Positions 45,007-54,965 of a DNA stretch of 64,000 nt are shown piece after piece (the stretch's first letter is position 1; each line of letters opens with the position of its first letter). Position numbers and translations under genes: made by a program. Below the pieces are notes generated by a model. It saw only the letters and a list, made by a program, of their open reading frames with translations. It was not told the origin of the DNA and did not search any database. The stretch is taken from positions 62,001 to 126,000 of the forward strand of contig NZ_JAMXFD010000008.1 of NCBI RefSeq assembly GCF_025370875.1. The letters are read 5' to 3'. This DNA is from Laspinema palackyanum D2c (GTDB lineage: Bacteria; Cyanobacteriota; Cyanobacteriia; Cyanobacteriales; Laspinemataceae).

Positions 45007-45660
45007 ATGATTCGCATTTTATTGGTAGACGATCAGAATCTGATTCGTCGGGGGTTGATGGCATTGCTGGAAGCAGAAACGGATTTGCAGGTGGTGGGAG
45101 AGGCGGAAAATGGACAACTGGCGATCGAACAGGTGCACCATCTCCAACCCGATGTGGTGCTGATGGATATTTATATGCCGGTGATGGATGGGGTACAGGC
45201 AACCCAGGCAATTTGCCAACAATTCCCCGAGGTGAAAGTCTTGGTGCTCACCACGGTGGATGATGATGAGTCAGTAGCGGAGGCGCTGCGCGGGGGTGCG
45301 CGAGGATACTTACTCAAAGATACACCATCGGAAGAGTTAGCCCATGCAATTCGCACGGTTCACAAGGGTTATACTCAAATTGGACCCGGTTTAGTCACCA
45401 AAGTGATGGCAAAAGTCCAGGCAACACCCCTTCGCAAACCGAATGTTCCCCTGGGATGGCAAGAACTAACCCCCAGGGAATTGGAAGTGTTGCGGTTCAT
45501 TGCTCAAGGTGCGAGTAATCGGGAAATTGCTAAACAATTGTATATTACCGAGGGAACGGTGAAAAATCATGTCACTCATATTTTAAATCGGTTGAATTTA
45601 CGCGATCGCACTCAAGCAGCGATCGTTGCTCATGCTGTATTTTTTGAGGAAAACTCGTAA
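45007..45660 (+). CDS. NarL/FixJ-type response regulator
   Basis: A 217-residue regulator. The receiver has D8-D9, D54 (VVLMDIYMPVMDG) and a lysine in YLLKDTPSEEL. The LuxR-type helix-turn-helix follows: LTPRELEVLRFIAQGASNRE, then IAKQLYITEGTVKNHVTHIL. It is a typical NarL-type transcription factor activated by an unlinked histidine kinase. GAAGGGG about 9 bases before the ATG is the ribosome-binding site. No kinase gene is adjacent, and its targets are unknown. Confidence 0.9.
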   Translation: MIRILLVDDQNLIRRGLMALLEAETDLQVVGEAENGQLAIEQVHHLQPDVVLMDIYMPVMDGVQATQAICQQFPEVKVLVLTTVDDDESVAEALRGGARGYLLKDTPSEELAHAIRTVHKGYTQIGPGLVTKVMAKVQATPLRKPNVPLGWQELTPRELEVLRFIAQGASNREIAKQLYITEGTVKNHVTHILNRLNLRDRTQAAIVAHAVFFEENS

Positions 45661-45803
45661 CTGAGGGAACTCCAAAAAATAAAATCCCCAAAAACCCACA
45701 GGCTCAAGCCTGGGGCTATACGGACAAAGCCTGCCTACGCAGGCTGAAGAGTCAAGTTTTTTACCGCAAAACTTGGATGATTTATTTTTTTGAACTCCCT
45801 GAG
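45661..45803. repeat. Palindromic element of about 143 bp
   Basis: The outer arms CTGAGGGAACTCCAAAAAAT and ATTTTTTTGAACTCCCTGAG are inverted with a few mismatches. Inside lies the perfect hairpin AGCCTGCCTACGCAGGCT (45728-45745). The element starts immediately after the response regulator stop codon. A related core occurs at about 25316-25375. Confidence 0.7.
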
Positions 45804-45861
45804 AACTGTTGCCAACGCCAACTATTTAACTGCTGATTATTTTTAAAGGAACCGACTGATT

Positions 45862-46740
45862 ATGCCGGAGAATCATCACCTCGAAGAGACAACCCGAGAG
45901 TTGAAAGCGAACTTGCAGTCCCATCTTGTCCAAGTTGTTCGCGATCGCGACCCTTACTTTGCCACAGGCGGCTATTTCTATGTCCGAGAATACATCCGCC
46001 AACAGTTCCAAAAATATGGCACTGTAGAAACCCATGCTTTTGAAATCAGTGGCAGAACCCATGAAAACTTAGTGTTAGATATTCCAGGAGGCGATCGCAC
46101 CAGCAAACCCAAACCCCCCATCTTAATTGGCGCACATTATGACGCCGTACCCGGTTCTCCCGGTGCCGACGACAACGCCACCGGCATCGCCGTCTTACTA
46201 GAAATAGGCCGCATTTTCGCCACCGAAACCCCCCGCTATCCTCTGCGTCTCATCGCCTTTGATATGGAAGAATATGGCTTATGTGGCAGTACCGCCTACG
46301 CTACCGAACTCGCCGCCAAACGAGAACCTCTGCGCCTGATGATTTCCCTAGAAATGCTCGGCTACTGCAATCCTCAACCCCATTCTCAAAAGTATCCCCC
46401 AGGATTACAATACATCTACCCCAATCAGGGAAATTATATCGCTTTAATCGGCAATATTTCCACCCTAATCGACCTGATTAGAATCAGCCGAATTATCAAA
46501 AAAACCGGACTCCCTTGCCAATGGTTACCCGCCGGTAAAAAAGGCCACATCGTCCCCGATACCCGACGCAGTGATCACGCTCCATTCTGGGATTTAGGAT
46601 ATCCAGCCATCATGATTACTGATACCGCAAATCTCAGAAATCCCCACTATCATCAACCCAGCGATACCATAGAAACCTTAGACTTAGACTTTTTAACGGG
46701 CGTTTGCCAGGGATTAATTGCCACTATTCGGAAGTTATAA
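45862..46740 (+). CDS. M28-family zinc metallopeptidase
   Basis: A 292-residue aminopeptidase-like enzyme. The two-zinc site is visible: H92 in LIGAHYDAVPGSPG, D103-D104 in GADDNATGIAVLLE, E136-E137 in DMEEYGLCGS (catalytic Glu and ligand), an acidic residue near LMISLEMLGYC, and a final His near HYHQPSDT. The N-terminal part (LKANLQSHLVQVV, YVREYIRQQFQKYG) is the usual M28 preface. No signal peptide, so it is probably cytosolic. The peptide substrate is unknown. A hairpin terminator lies about 100 bp downstream. Confidence 0.9.
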   Translation: MPENHHLEETTRELKANLQSHLVQVVRDRDPYFATGGYFYVREYIRQQFQKYGTVETHAFEISGRTHENLVLDIPGGDRTSKPKPPILIGAHYDAVPGSPGADDNATGIAVLLEIGRIFATETPRYPLRLIAFDMEEYGLCGSTAYATELAAKREPLRLMISLEMLGYCNPQPHSQKYPPGLQYIYPNQGNYIALIGNISTLIDLIRISRIIKKTGLPCQWLPAGKKGHIVPDTRRSDHAPFWDLGYPAIMITDTANLRNPHYHQPSDTIETLDLDFLTGVCQGLIATIRKL

Positions 46741-46842
46741 CTGATACCGTTTGTCAGATGACAGGGGATTGAGTAAATTACAGATTATGAGAATCCAATT
46801 GTTTAAATTTATGTTATCATAGCCATTAATACCAAATCCACG

Positions 46843-46876
46843 AAACCCCGCACACTGAAGGGTGGGGGGTTTTTAC
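46843..46876 (+). terminator. Terminator after the M28 peptidase
   Basis: AAACCCC-G-CAC pairs with GTG-G-GGGGTTT, with one G-G mismatch and loop ACTGAAGG, followed by TTTTT. It stands between the peptidase and the Uma2 gene. Confidence 0.65.
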
Positions 46877-46930
46877 CCGATTCCGTATCAATCGGCTCAA
46901 TTAAGACCATTTAATAGCTAGGAAGTTCTT

Positions 46931-47467
46931 ATGGTACTGACTACCGACACTGAACAGTTCACCCTAGACGACTTCATGAAAAATCCGCCCGAAAATATGG
47001 AATGGGTGGATGAAAAACTGGTGGAGAAAACAGGAATGACACTCAGACATAGCGAAATTCAAGCTAGGCTGTCTCGTTACTGGGGCAATTATAAGACCGA
47101 ATCTGGACAAGGAGGCGAAGTTTATGTAGAAATGCCTTGCCGTACCCAAAAACAGGGACGCCGACCCGATGTTTCCTACCTCACCCCAGAACTGCTAGAA
47201 CGCTATAGAAATGAGCCTACTTTACCTCAGAGTCCGCCGTTAGTTGCTGAGATTGCCTCTCCCACCGATGTGGCGGAGGAATTGTTAGCAAAAGCTCAAG
47301 AATATTTAGAATCCAATTGTCAAGAAGTCTGGCTAGTCTTTCCCGAAGGACTGAGAATTTTCATCCTGACTCACCATCAGACCCTCGCTTTTCAAGTCGG
47401 AGATATTGTCAGCACTCAAGTGGTTTTAGAGGGATTTAAGATTGCCTTGGACGAATTGTTGGGATAG
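46931..47467 (+). CDS. Uma2-family protein (DUF820 nuclease fold)
   Basis: A 178-residue protein of the PD-(D/E)XK superfamily. FTLDDFMKNPPENMEWVDEK is the N-terminal LxxFL-type element. HSEIQARLSRYW, GGEVYVEMPCRTQKQGRRPD (with PD), PPLVAEIASPTD (E-x-x-S) and AKAQEYLESNCQEVWLVFPE are the family landmarks. Uma2 genes are multiplied in many cyanobacteria and their role is not established; they may be mobile-element related. The conserved acids are present, so nuclease activity is possible. Confidence 0.88.
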   Translation: MVLTTDTEQFTLDDFMKNPPENMEWVDEKLVEKTGMTLRHSEIQARLSRYWGNYKTESGQGGEVYVEMPCRTQKQGRRPDVSYLTPELLERYRNEPTLPQSPPLVAEIASPTDVAEELLAKAQEYLESNCQEVWLVFPEGLRIFILTHHQTLAFQVGDIVSTQVVLEGFKIALDELLG

Positions 47468-47584
47468 TCAAGAGTAACGAACCGATTTTAAAAATCAGAA
47501 AATCCCTTTTTTCCTAGAATGAAACAACTAATTTAGAGGAAATTATCAGTCCATTTATTATCCCCAATTATTTCATTCTTATTA

Positions 47585-47616
47585 AAAAAACAGCCTGCTT
47601 GTGCGGGCTGTTTTTC
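47585..47616. terminator. Bidirectional terminator (Uma2/leuA)
   Basis: AACAGCC-T-GC (47589-47598) pairs with GC-G-GGCTGTT (47603-47612), with loop TTGT, an A-run before and TTTTT after. It lies between convergent genes and can end both transcripts. Confidence 0.82.
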
Positions 47617-47668
47617 TCTTCCTATCAATTAATAGCGAGCAAGCAACTCACACTCCTGAAATTCAAGG

Positions 47669-49276
47669 TTAAAGTGTTGCGGTTGCGGGTTCTGGAGTTG
47701 CTTCCTGTTGCTTCTCTAAAAACGCATACAAGCGATTTAGAGCATTGACATAAGCGTGAGCGGAGGCGACAATGATATCCGTATTCGCGGAATGACCGGA
47801 GAAAATGCGATCGCCATGACGTAAGCGAATCGTCACCTCTCCTAAAGCATCAATTCCGGCGGTTACCGATTGTACCGAAAACTCAATTAACTGATTCGGT
47901 ACATTCACCACCCGATTAATCGCTTTATACACCGCATCCACGGGACCCGTCCCGATCGCAGCATCCGTAAGTTCTTCCCCTGTCGGAGTGCGTAACGTCA
48001 CCGTTGCCGTTGGACGGGCGCGATCGCCACAGGATACCTGCACCAACTCCAAACGGAAAATTTCCGGGGGTTGCTGGATCTCAGCATTGACAATCGATTC
48101 GAGATCCCAATCCGTAACCTCTTTCTTCTTGTCTGCTACCGTCTTAAACTTGAGAAAAGCATTATTTAACTCCGTATCCGAGAGGTCAAATCCTAACTCT
48201 TTCAAGCGACTCGCAAACGCATGACGTCCCGAGAGTTTTCCTAAGACAATTTGATTGTCGGTTAACCCAATGGATTGAGCATCCATAATCTCATAAGTTT
48301 GCTTATGCTTAAGCACACCATCTTGGTGAATTCCCGACTCGTGGGCGAAGGCATTGGCACCAACGATCGCCTTATTCGGTTGCACAAACATCCCGGTCAA
48401 ATTCGACACCAACCGCGAGGTTTTGTAGATTTGTCGGGTGTCAATATTCGTTAACGGTTCTTGAGACTCCACCGGACGTCCGAGGAAGGGATTAAAATAC
48501 TGACGACGGACGTGCAATGCCATGACTAATTCTTCCAAGGCGGCATTTCCTGCGCGTTCGCCGATGCCATTAATGGTGCATTCCAATTGTCTTGCCCCAT
48601 TTTTGACCGCTTCTAGGAAGTTCGCAACGGCCAAACCGAGGTCATTATGACCATGAACCGAGATGATAGCATCATCAATGTTGGGGACATTTTCTTTGAT
48701 ACCGCGAATAATCGCCCCAAATTCTCCGGGGGTGGTGTAACCGACGGTATCGGGAATATTAATGGTGGTGGCCCCAGCGGCGATCGCCTTCGTCAACACT
48801 TCATAGAGAAATTCGGGGTCCGAACGTCCCGCATCTTCTGGGGAGAATTCCACATCATCCACAAAAGACTTGGCATAGGCGACCATTTCCTCAGCGATCG
48901 CCACCACTTCGGGACGAGTCTTTTTGAGTTTGTACTCTAGGTGAATATCCGAGGTGGCGATAAAGGTGTGAATTCGTGCTTTGGCAGCGGGTTTGAGGGC
49001 CTTTGCTGCCGCTTCAATATCCGCCCGAGTCGCCCGCGCTAATCCGCAAATCGTGGGGCCTCCTTCGACTCCGACTAATTCGGCGATTTTTTGGACCGCT
49101 TCAAAGTCTCCGGGACTGGCGTAGGGAAATCCAGCTTCGATGACATCCACACCCAGTCGCGCTAACTGCCGCGCTATGGTCAGTTTTTCCTCTCCATTCA
49201 GACTGGCCCCTGGCGATTGTTCACCATCGCGAAGGGTCGTGTCAAAAATAATGATGCGATCGGGTTGATTTGTCAT
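47669..49276 (-). CDS. leuA: 2-isopropylmalate synthase
   Basis: LeuA condenses acetyl-CoA with 2-oxoisovalerate, the first step of leucine synthesis. The 535-residue protein has the TIM barrel ([18 protein letters not shown]; metal-binding [24 protein letters not shown]) and the C-terminal regulatory domain that binds leucine (about 390-520, ending [20 protein letters not shown]). The length matches the usual leucine-inhibited type. GGAGG lies a few bases before the ATG at 49276 (minus strand). It is monocistronic. Confidence 0.96.
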   Translation of the reverse strand: MTNQPDRIIIFDTTLRDGEQSPGASLNGEEKLTIARQLARLGVDVIEAGFPYASPGDFEAVQKIAELVGVEGGPTICGLARATRADIEAAAKALKPAAKARIHTFIATSDIHLEYKLKKTRPEVVAIAEEMVAYAKSFVDDVEFSPEDAGRSDPEFLYEVLTKAIAAGATTINIPDTVGYTTPGEFGAIIRGIKENVPNIDDAIISVHGHNDLGLAVANFLEAVKNGARQLECTINGIGERAGNAALEELVMALHVRRQYFNPFLGRPVESQEPLTNIDTRQIYKTSRLVSNLTGMFVQPNKAIVGANAFAHESGIHQDGVLKHKQTYEIMDAQSIGLTDNQIVLGKLSGRHAFASRLKELGFDLSDTELNNAFLKFKTVADKKKEVTDWDLESIVNAEIQQPPEIFRLELVQVSCGDRARPTATVTLRTPTGEELTDAAIGTGPVDAVYKAINRVVNVPNQLIEFSVQSVTAGIDALGEVTIRLRHGDRIFSGHSANTDIIVASAHAYVNALNRLYAFLEKQQEATPEPATATL

Positions 49277-49401
49277 GGAATGTACCTCCTAGTCCATGTT
49301 GAGCTAATGTTTGTCCGTTGACTAACGAAAGCGGGCGGTTAGGGGTGCGTTTGTTGCACTGCCGTATTTTGATTCTAACCGCCCATCTTGAGTTCTGACT
49401 T

Positions 49402-49911
49402 CTAATAATCGATTTTTTCTATGTGGTCGCGAATATCATTCAAGTCAATATAGCGATCGGTGGCATTTCTCAACTCTCGGGCAATCATTCCTTCGGTTGA
49501 AACGACGGTGATATGAGTATTTTTAGACCGTAAGAGTTCGATCGCCCGCTCGAAATCTCCATCCCCACTAAATAGCACCACTCGGTCATACTGTTCTACG
49601 GTATTAAACATATCGACGACAATTTCGATGTCTAAATTAGCTTTTTGAGAATAGCGCCCCGAGGTGTCGTCATAATATTCTTTGAGAATTTTGGTGCGAA
49701 CCGTATATCCCAAACTAATCAGGGCATCTCTAAAACCTCGTTGGTCCTGCGGATCTTTGAGTCCGGTGTACCAAAAGGCATTAATTAACATAATCCCAGG
49801 CTGCTCTTGGGTAAAATATTCTAGCACCCTTCTGGGATCGAAAAACCAACCATTCTTTTGTTGAGCGTAGAACATATTGTTCCCGTCTACAAAAATAGAC
49901 AGACGGTTCAT
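49402..49911 (-). CDS. LabA/DUF88-type NYN domain protein
   Basis: A protein of about 169 residues made of one NYN (PIN-like) domain. The acids are canonical: SIFVDGNNMFYAQ, KANLDIEIVVDMFN and VVLFSGDGDFERAI. LabA in Synechococcus damps expression of clock-controlled genes, and the domain is thought to be an RNase. ATG 49911 gives the usual start MNRLSIFVDG. ATG 49923 would add four residues. It is monocistronic, with a 950-bp gene-free region upstream. In contrast to the NYN domain fused to RNase III at 27.6 kb, the catalytic pattern is intact. Confidence 0.88.
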   Translation of the reverse strand: MNRLSIFVDGNNMFYAQQKNGWFFDPRRVLEYFTQEQPGIMLINAFWYTGLKDPQDQRGFRDALISLGYTVRTKILKEYYDDTSGRYSQKANLDIEIVVDMFNTVEQYDRVVLFSGDGDFERAIELLRSKNTHITVVSTEGMIARELRNATDRYIDLNDIRDHIEKIDY

Positions 49912-49923
49912 TAAAAAACCCAT

Positions 49924-50878
49924 AGAAACTTAGACCTAATATTAGTAGAAAATAATTAACCATGAAATGTGAATCCCTGTCGGTTTATCAAAATAAACCG
50001 CTTTGGAAGGGGTTACCAAAAGAGCAGAGCGTTGGTTGGCTAACATCAGCGAACCAGACGGAATCCCCTGAGCCAGCAATTGACTACTATTCAGGAGGTT
50101 TCATCCTGAATGCTGGGGGTTGGTGAGCTTTGGTACTCCTGTTAATCTTCAGCAGTGATTCCAATATGAGAGTCCCACGCCAATCTAGGTAATACCGTAT
50201 TTTTTGCGCTACCCATCGAGGGTTAAAACGGGTCGAACTAAGAAGTTTGAATGCTTAAGACAGTAGTTGTGAATAGGTTAGAGTTTTTTCTATCATAAGT
50301 CTGTTTAGGAAATAGCATCATTCTACTGCATTGCCCGTTATAAAATCGCGATATGGATATTTTTTGTGATGTGGGATTAAATAAATATATGCTGGGTTGA
50401 GTTTGGCCCTATCACCTCCGGTCACTGATTCAGGGGAGTCCGTATCTCATTAACAACTTGAGGAATTCGGGGAGGCCCAAATCCTTCTTTATCACTTTAC
50501 CGCTAAAACCGAGTTCCGGATTGACCAATTTTAAATAGGAGGGGGCGACTGCCTCTGAATAACCCCAGTAGCCGCCTTGTTGCTGCGTCTAGGGACAGAA
50601 CAGCGGCTGCTCGATTGTCAGGAATTAGCATCCATCTCCACTCGTCCTAGCAGGCTCAAAGAACCCTGATTTTGGGATAATCGATGGGGGTACGACTCGG
50701 GTCGCCGCTGATGCCTCCGGGCCAGATAAAGTGGAGAATCACCACCCCCTAGGGCTGGTCAGTTCGGGATTCGACCCAGGGGACAAGAAACAGGGTTTTT
50801 GGGGCTTAAGAACCTGGAGTGCTGAGTAGAGATGAGGTCAAAAAACCCAGTTGCTCTCCCCTCGTCTGTACCGAGGCC
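49924..50878. other. Long gene-free region with structured segments
   Basis: No credible frame in 950 bp. At 50073-50116 two nested stems are seen: CCAGCA (50073-50078) with TGCTGG (50111-50116), enclosing ATTCAGGA (50089-50096) with TCCTGAAT (50104-50111). Between about 50550 and 50780 the sequence is GC-richer with short complementary blocks. It holds the labA promoter and may encode a non-coding RNA. I could not match tmRNA, RNase P RNA, SRP RNA or a known riboswitch. Confidence 0.4.
50068..50120. ncRNA. Candidate structured RNA (two stacked stems)
   Basis: ATTCAGGA/TCCTGAAT is a perfect 8-bp stem with a 7-base loop. CCAGCA/TGCTGG encloses it on both sides. No family is recognised and the strand is not determined. 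Confidence 0.3.
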
Positions 50879-51526
50879 CTAGGCCCTTTTACTTTCAATG
50901 GCCCACCGTGCTAACTCGGTCCGGTTGTGCAGACCCGTTTTCGCCAGCATATTGGAAACATGACTTTCAATGGTGCGCTGAGAGACTTTCATCGCCTCCG
51001 CAATTTCCCGATTTGCCATTCCCCGGGCGACTAACTGCACCACCTTCGTTTCCGTCGGCGTCAGTTCCACATCAAAGGGAACTTGAATTTTCGGCCCATT
51101 CGTACCCAGTTTGAGTTGATGCTGAAGCAATCTACCGGCTTGCTTGAGGGACGCTTCGACTTGAGAGACCAGTTCTTCCGGTTCAAAGGGCTTGACCATA
51201 TAAACATCAGCCCCAGTATTCAACCCTTTGACCCGATCTTGACTTTGACCCTTAGCGGAGAGGAACAGGACCGGAATCCAATTGGTGCGGGGGTCTTTTC
51301 TAACCTGTTCCACAAAGGCATAGCCATCCATTTCTGGCATCATGACATCGCAGATAATCATGTCTGGCATTTCTTTTTCTAATATTTCGAGGGCTTCGCG
51401 GCCATTTTCTGCGGTGGTGACCTCGTACCCCCGAAATTCCAGATAGTCTTTAACTAACAGGATTAAGTTGGGGTCATCGTCAATCAGCAGAAGTCTCTTT
51501 TGAGCGCCTATACTGGGTTCAGTCAT
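50879..51526 (-). CDS. NarL-family response regulator (Ycf29/Rre1-like)
   Basis: A 215-residue regulator. The receiver has LLLIDDDPNLILLVKDYLEF, D60 in MIICDVMMPEMDGYAF and K in YMVKPFEPEEL. A LuxR-type helix-turn-helix follows (LTPTETKVVQLVARGMANRE, IAEAMKVSQRTIESHVSNML). Its FRGYEVTTAENGREAL and KGLNTGADVYMVKPFEPEEL segments resemble the cyanobacterial/red-algal plastid Ycf29 group, which includes Rre1, reported to control stress genes including chaperones. That assignment is from memory of the family and is moderate. Confidence 0.85.
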   Translation of the reverse strand: MTEPSIGAQKRLLLIDDDPNLILLVKDYLEFRGYEVTTAENGREALEILEKEMPDMIICDVMMPEMDGYAFVEQVRKDPRTNWIPVLFLSAKGQSQDRVKGLNTGADVYMVKPFEPEELVSQVEASLKQAGRLLQHQLKLGTNGPKIQVPFDVELTPTETKVVQLVARGMANREIAEAMKVSQRTIESHVSNMLAKTGLHNRTELARWAIESKRA

Positions 51527-52100
51527 GTGTTATTTAGTACCAAATTTTGAATGGATTCAATGTAGATGGTTCGAGCGTTACCCTGGAAATTGGATGAAAT
51601 CCGGTGGGGACTTCCCATCGCAGTGGTAGAGACAGAATTCCTCGGTTGGCGATCGCGTTAGCTTGATTCCCTGCCATCCGGTGATTTTCAGTCTTTAACC
51701 GATCGCCTCGAAACTATCCGTTGCGAGCGCTTTACTCCAAAGAGTAATCCGGTTAGTGGGTATCTACAAAACTAATGTATTAATAAATATTACTCGCCAT
51801 ACAGGTTTAGCTCGCTATCGATTATAACGGATTGTCCTACGGTTGAAAGGGTTTTCAACCCGGGCATCCCTAGGATGAACTTCACCCCGAGAAATCGATG
51901 GGAAAAAACCGGGATAGAACGAGGCGATCGCCCCTCTGAAACCCTCGGACCAATTCTACCCTTGAGGTGGGATATTTGTTGCCACCCCATCCGGTTTTAA
52001 TCCCGAGGGGAGTGGACCCCACCCTAACCCTCCCCCAGACACAGGGGAGGGGACCGGAAGTGGACTTACTCTTAAGGCAAAGCACCATGCATGAACTCAT
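51527..52100. other. Intergenic with one hairpin repeat; no gene
   Basis: CCCTCCCCC (about 52028) and GGGGAGGG (about 52044) form a hairpin of the ACCCTAACCCTCCCC type, common between cyanobacterial genes. No frame with protein-like composition is seen. Confidence 0.5.
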
Positions 52101-52553
52101 TCAGTCTGCCAGCGCCGTCCCTTCAGCATCGGGAGTGGGTAATGGATGAGTCAGAAATGCATACTCCTGCACCACCTGGTTGCCAATTAAATGCTCTTGG
52201 ATAATCCGTTCAATCACCTCGGGAGTGGCAGAACGATACCAGACCCCATCGGGATACACCACCAAAATCGGCCCATCACAGCAGACGCGCAGACAGTTGG
52301 CTTTCGTGCGAAACACACAATCGGGGCGAGTTGGCGTGACGCGATCGAGCTTTAACGCTTTCAACCGTTGTTTCAAATAATTCCAAGCCACCAGACCCTC
52401 CTCTTTCGAGCAACACTTCGCCAGAGTCTGATCCGCGCAGATAAAAACGTGCCGTTGAATCTGCTTTAATCCCAAAGCCTCAACACAAGACTCCAAAAGA
52501 CTCTCATCCCCAGGTTGACAAGTAACTTGCTCCGGAATTGATTGTTCTATCAT
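52101..52553 (-). CDS. Thioredoxin-like [2Fe-2S] ferredoxin protein
   Basis: A protein of about 150 residues that should bind a [2Fe-2S] cluster with four cysteines: [19 protein letters not shown] (two ligands) and [20 protein letters not shown] (two ligands). The ending [20 protein letters not shown] is typical of this family (NuoE-like fold). An electron-transfer role is likely; the partner is unknown. A longer frame to 52673 would add 40 low-complexity residues and run to within 10 bp of the groE operator. I chose ATG 52553, which has GGAGA about 8 bases upstream. Confidence 0.85.
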   Translation of the reverse strand: MIEQSIPEQVTCQPGDESLLESCVEALGLKQIQRHVFICADQTLAKCCSKEEGLVAWNYLKQRLKALKLDRVTPTRPDCVFRTKANCLRVCCDGPILVVYPDGVWYRSATPEVIERIIQEHLIGNQVVQEYAFLTHPLPTPDAEGTALAD

Positions 52554-52682
52554 CCTCTGCTCTCCGTGAAAATCTGTGCAATCTGTGGTTCCCATCCCCA
52601 CCCCTACCCAAAGGTCCCCTCCAAAAAGTTCGGGAACCCGTACAGAAAGAATAGTTGCGTTCAGTACAAACATTCCGCTAAA

Positions 52683-52709
52683 TTAGCACTCATAGGTCGA
52701 GAGTGCTAA
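52683..52709 (+). promoter_or_regulatory. CIRCE operator of groESL
   Basis: TTAGCACTC-N9-GAGTGCTAA is a perfect match to the CIRCE consensus, bound by the repressor HrcA, which loses activity at high temperature. It lies 120 bp upstream of groES. The same 27 bp is near the divergent ferredoxin gene start (130 bp). Confidence 0.95.
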
Positions 52710-52828
52710 ACCTACTCCTCAAAGAAAGACTGAAAAGAGATAAAACTCAAGCCAGTCAAGACTTTCGAGAGTAAAGTGCCAGCGCTTTCACCCGAATCGA
52801 CTATAGATATGGATAAGGAGGATTTTAC

Positions 52829-53140
52829 ATGGCTGCTGTTTCTTTAAGTGTTTCTACCGTTAAACCCTTGGGCGATCGCGTGTTTGTCAAGGTCAGTGCT
52901 TCTGAAGAAAAAACTGCCGGTGGCATTCTGCTCCCCGACACCGCCAAAGAAAAGCCCCAGGTTGGTGAAATTGCAGCAATTGGTCCTGGCAAGCGCAACG
53001 ACGATGGCTCTCGCCAAGAATTAGAAGTCAAAGTCGGCGACAAAGTGCTCTACTCCAAATATGCAGGCACCGACATCAAACTCGGCACCGATGAGTTTGT
53101 GTTGTTAGCCGAAAAAGACATCCTGGCGATCGTTGGCTAA
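52829..53140 (+). CDS. groES: Co-chaperonin GroES
   Basis: A 103-residue subunit of the heptameric lid of Gro[22 protein letters not shown] and [16 protein letters not shown] (mobile loop) and the C-terminal [16 protein letters not shown] are typical. AAGGAGG about 7 bases before the ATG is a strong ribosome-binding site. It heads the groESL operon, regulated by CIRCE. Confidence 0.97.
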   Translation: MAAVSLSVSTVKPLGDRVFVKVSASEEKTAGGILLPDTAKEKPQVGEIAAIGPGKRNDDGSRQELEVKVGDKVLYSKYAGTDIKLGTDEFVLLAEKDILAIVG

Positions 53141-53231
53141 ACCGGGTAACCCCCTCAACAAGTTTTACCCTTCCCTCTGATTTCAATTTCATCTGAAATA
53201 GTACACCTCATACAAACTGCAAAGGACACCT

Positions 53232-54866
53232 ATGGCTAAACGTATTATCTACAACGAAAACGCTCGTCGCGCTCTGGAACGAGGCATGGACATCCTGGCA
53301 GAAGCAGTTGCCGTCACCCTAGGACCCAAAGGCCGTAACGTGGTGCTAGAAAAGAAATTCGGCGCACCTCAGATCGTCAATGATGGGGTCACCATTGCCA
53401 AAGAAATCGAACTGGAGGACCACGTTGAGAATACCGGGGTAGCTCTGATTCGCCAAGCCGCTTCCAAAACCAACGATACCGCTGGGGATGGAACCACCAC
53501 CGCAACGGTTTTGGCCCATGCAATGGTCAAAGAAGGACTCCGCAACGTCGCCGCTGGTGCGAATGCGATCGCCCTCAAACGCGGAATTGACAAAGCAACT
53601 GCATTCTTAGTCGAAAAGATTGCTGCTCATGCTCGTCAGGTCGAAGATACCAAATCCATCGCCCAAGTCGGAACCATCTCTGCCGGTAACGATGAAGAAG
53701 TCGGCAACATGATCGCCGAAGCAATGGATAAAGTCGGTAAAGAAGGTGTGATTTCCTTGGAAGAAGGGAAATCCATGACCACCGAACTGGAAATCACCGA
53801 AGGGATGCGCTTCGATAAGGGTTATATCTCCCCTTACTTCGTCACCGACACCGAGCGCATGGAAGCCGTGTTTGACGAGCCTTTCATCCTGATCACCGAC
53901 AAGAAAATCAACCTCGTCCAAGATTTGGTGCCCGTGTTAGAGCAAGTTGCTCGTGCCGGTCGTCCTTTGGTGATTATTGCTGAAGATATCGAGAAAGAAG
54001 CTTTAGCAACCTTGGTGGTGAACCGCCTGCGGGGTGTGCTGAATGTGGCTGCTGTGAAAGCGCCTGGATTTGGCGATCGCCGTAAAGCGATGCTCGAAGA
54101 TATCTCCGTGCTCACCGGCGGTCAACTGATCACCGAAGATGCCGGTCTGAAACTGGACAATACCAAGCTGGATATGCTCGGTAAAGCCCGCCGCATCACC
54201 ATCACCAAAGACAGCACCACCATCGTTGCTGAAGGTAACGAAGAAGCCGTCAAGTCTCGCTGCGAGCAAATCCGTCGTCAGATGGAAGAAAGCGAATCTT
54301 CCTACGACCAAGAGAAGCTGCAAGAACGGTTAGCTAAACTCGCCGGTGGCGTTGCCGTCATCAAAGTGGGTGCTGCAACCGAAACCGAAATGAAGGACCG
54401 CAAACTGCGCTTAGAAGATGCCATCAACGCCACCAAAGCGGCAGTTGAAGAAGGTATCGTTCCTGGCGGTGGTACCACCTTGGCTCACCTCACCCCAGCT
54501 TTAGAAGAATGGGCCAATGGTAACTTAACCGGAGAAGCCTTAACCGGAGCTTTGATTGTCGCTCGTGCGATCGCTGCTCCCCTGAAGCGGATTGCTGAAA
54601 ACGCCGGACAAAACGGTGCTGTTATTGCCGAACGTGTGAAAGAGAAAGAATTCAACGTCGGTTACAACGCTGCCACGAATGAATTTGTGGATATGTTTGA
54701 AGCCGGTATTGTTGACCCTGCCAAAGTGACTCGTTCTGCTCTGCAAAACGCAGCTTCCATCGCCGGAATGGTGTTAACCACCGAGTGTATTGTGGTTGAC
54801 AAACCCGAACCCAAAGAAGGCGCTCCCGCAGGTGCCGGAATGGGCGGCGGTGACTTCGACTACTAA
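53232..54866 (+). CDS. groEL: Chaperonin GroEL (GroEL1 type)
   Basis: The 544-residue subunit of the double-ring chaperonin. ATP-binding [17 protein letters not shown] and [17 protein letters not shown] are intact, as is the apical domain with PYFVTD. The C-terminus ends [11 protein letters not shown], not the GGM repeat of the second cyanobacterial GroEL, and it is paired with groES, so it is the operon-encoded GroEL1 that folds Rubisco and other clients. It follows groES by 91 bp. A hairpin terminator lies 48 bp after the stop. Confidence 0.97.
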   Translation: MAKRIIYNENARRALERGMDILAEAVAVTLGPKGRNVVLEKKFGAPQIVNDGVTIAKEIELEDHVENTGVALIRQAASKTNDTAGDGTTTATVLAHAMVKEGLRNVAAGANAIALKRGIDKATAFLVEKIAAHARQVEDTKSIAQVGTISAGNDEEVGNMIAEAMDKVGKEGVISLEEGKSMTTELEITEGMRFDKGYISPYFVTDTERMEAVFDEPFILITDKKINLVQDLVPVLEQVARAGRPLVIIAEDIEKEALATLVVNRLRGVLNVAAVKAPGFGDRRKAMLEDISVLTGGQLITEDAGLKLDNTKLDMLGKARRITITKDSTTIVAEGNEEAVKSRCEQIRRQMEESESSYDQEKLQERLAKLAGGVAVIKVGAATETEMKDRKLRLEDAINATKAAVEEGIVPGGGTTLAHLTPALEEWANGNLTGEALTGALIVARAIAAPLKRIAENAGQNGAVIAERVKEKEFNVGYNAATNEFVDMFEAGIVDPAKVTRSALQNAASIAGMVLTTECIVVDKPEPKEGAPAGAGMGGGDFDY

Positions 54867-54914
54867 GGTTTAAATTTGTAGGGGTAGATAAATTGCCCCT
54901 AGCATAGATAAATC

Positions 54915-54948
54915 GTAGGGACACAGCACTGCTGTGTCCCTACATTTT
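54915..54948 (+). terminator. groESL terminator
   Basis: GTAGGGACACAGCA (54915-54928) and TGCTGTGTCCCTAC (54930-54943) form a perfect 14-bp stem with a one-base loop, followed by ATTTTTA. A dispersed relative is at 59910-59938. Confidence 0.8.
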
Positions 54949-54965
54949 TATGGGTGCGATCGCCT

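Noticed and set aside
49990-50180. Possible 6S, tmRNA, RNase P or SRP RNA gene
   Set aside because: I could not find the conserved segments of any of these; only local stems are seen, so it is listed as a low-confidence candidate.
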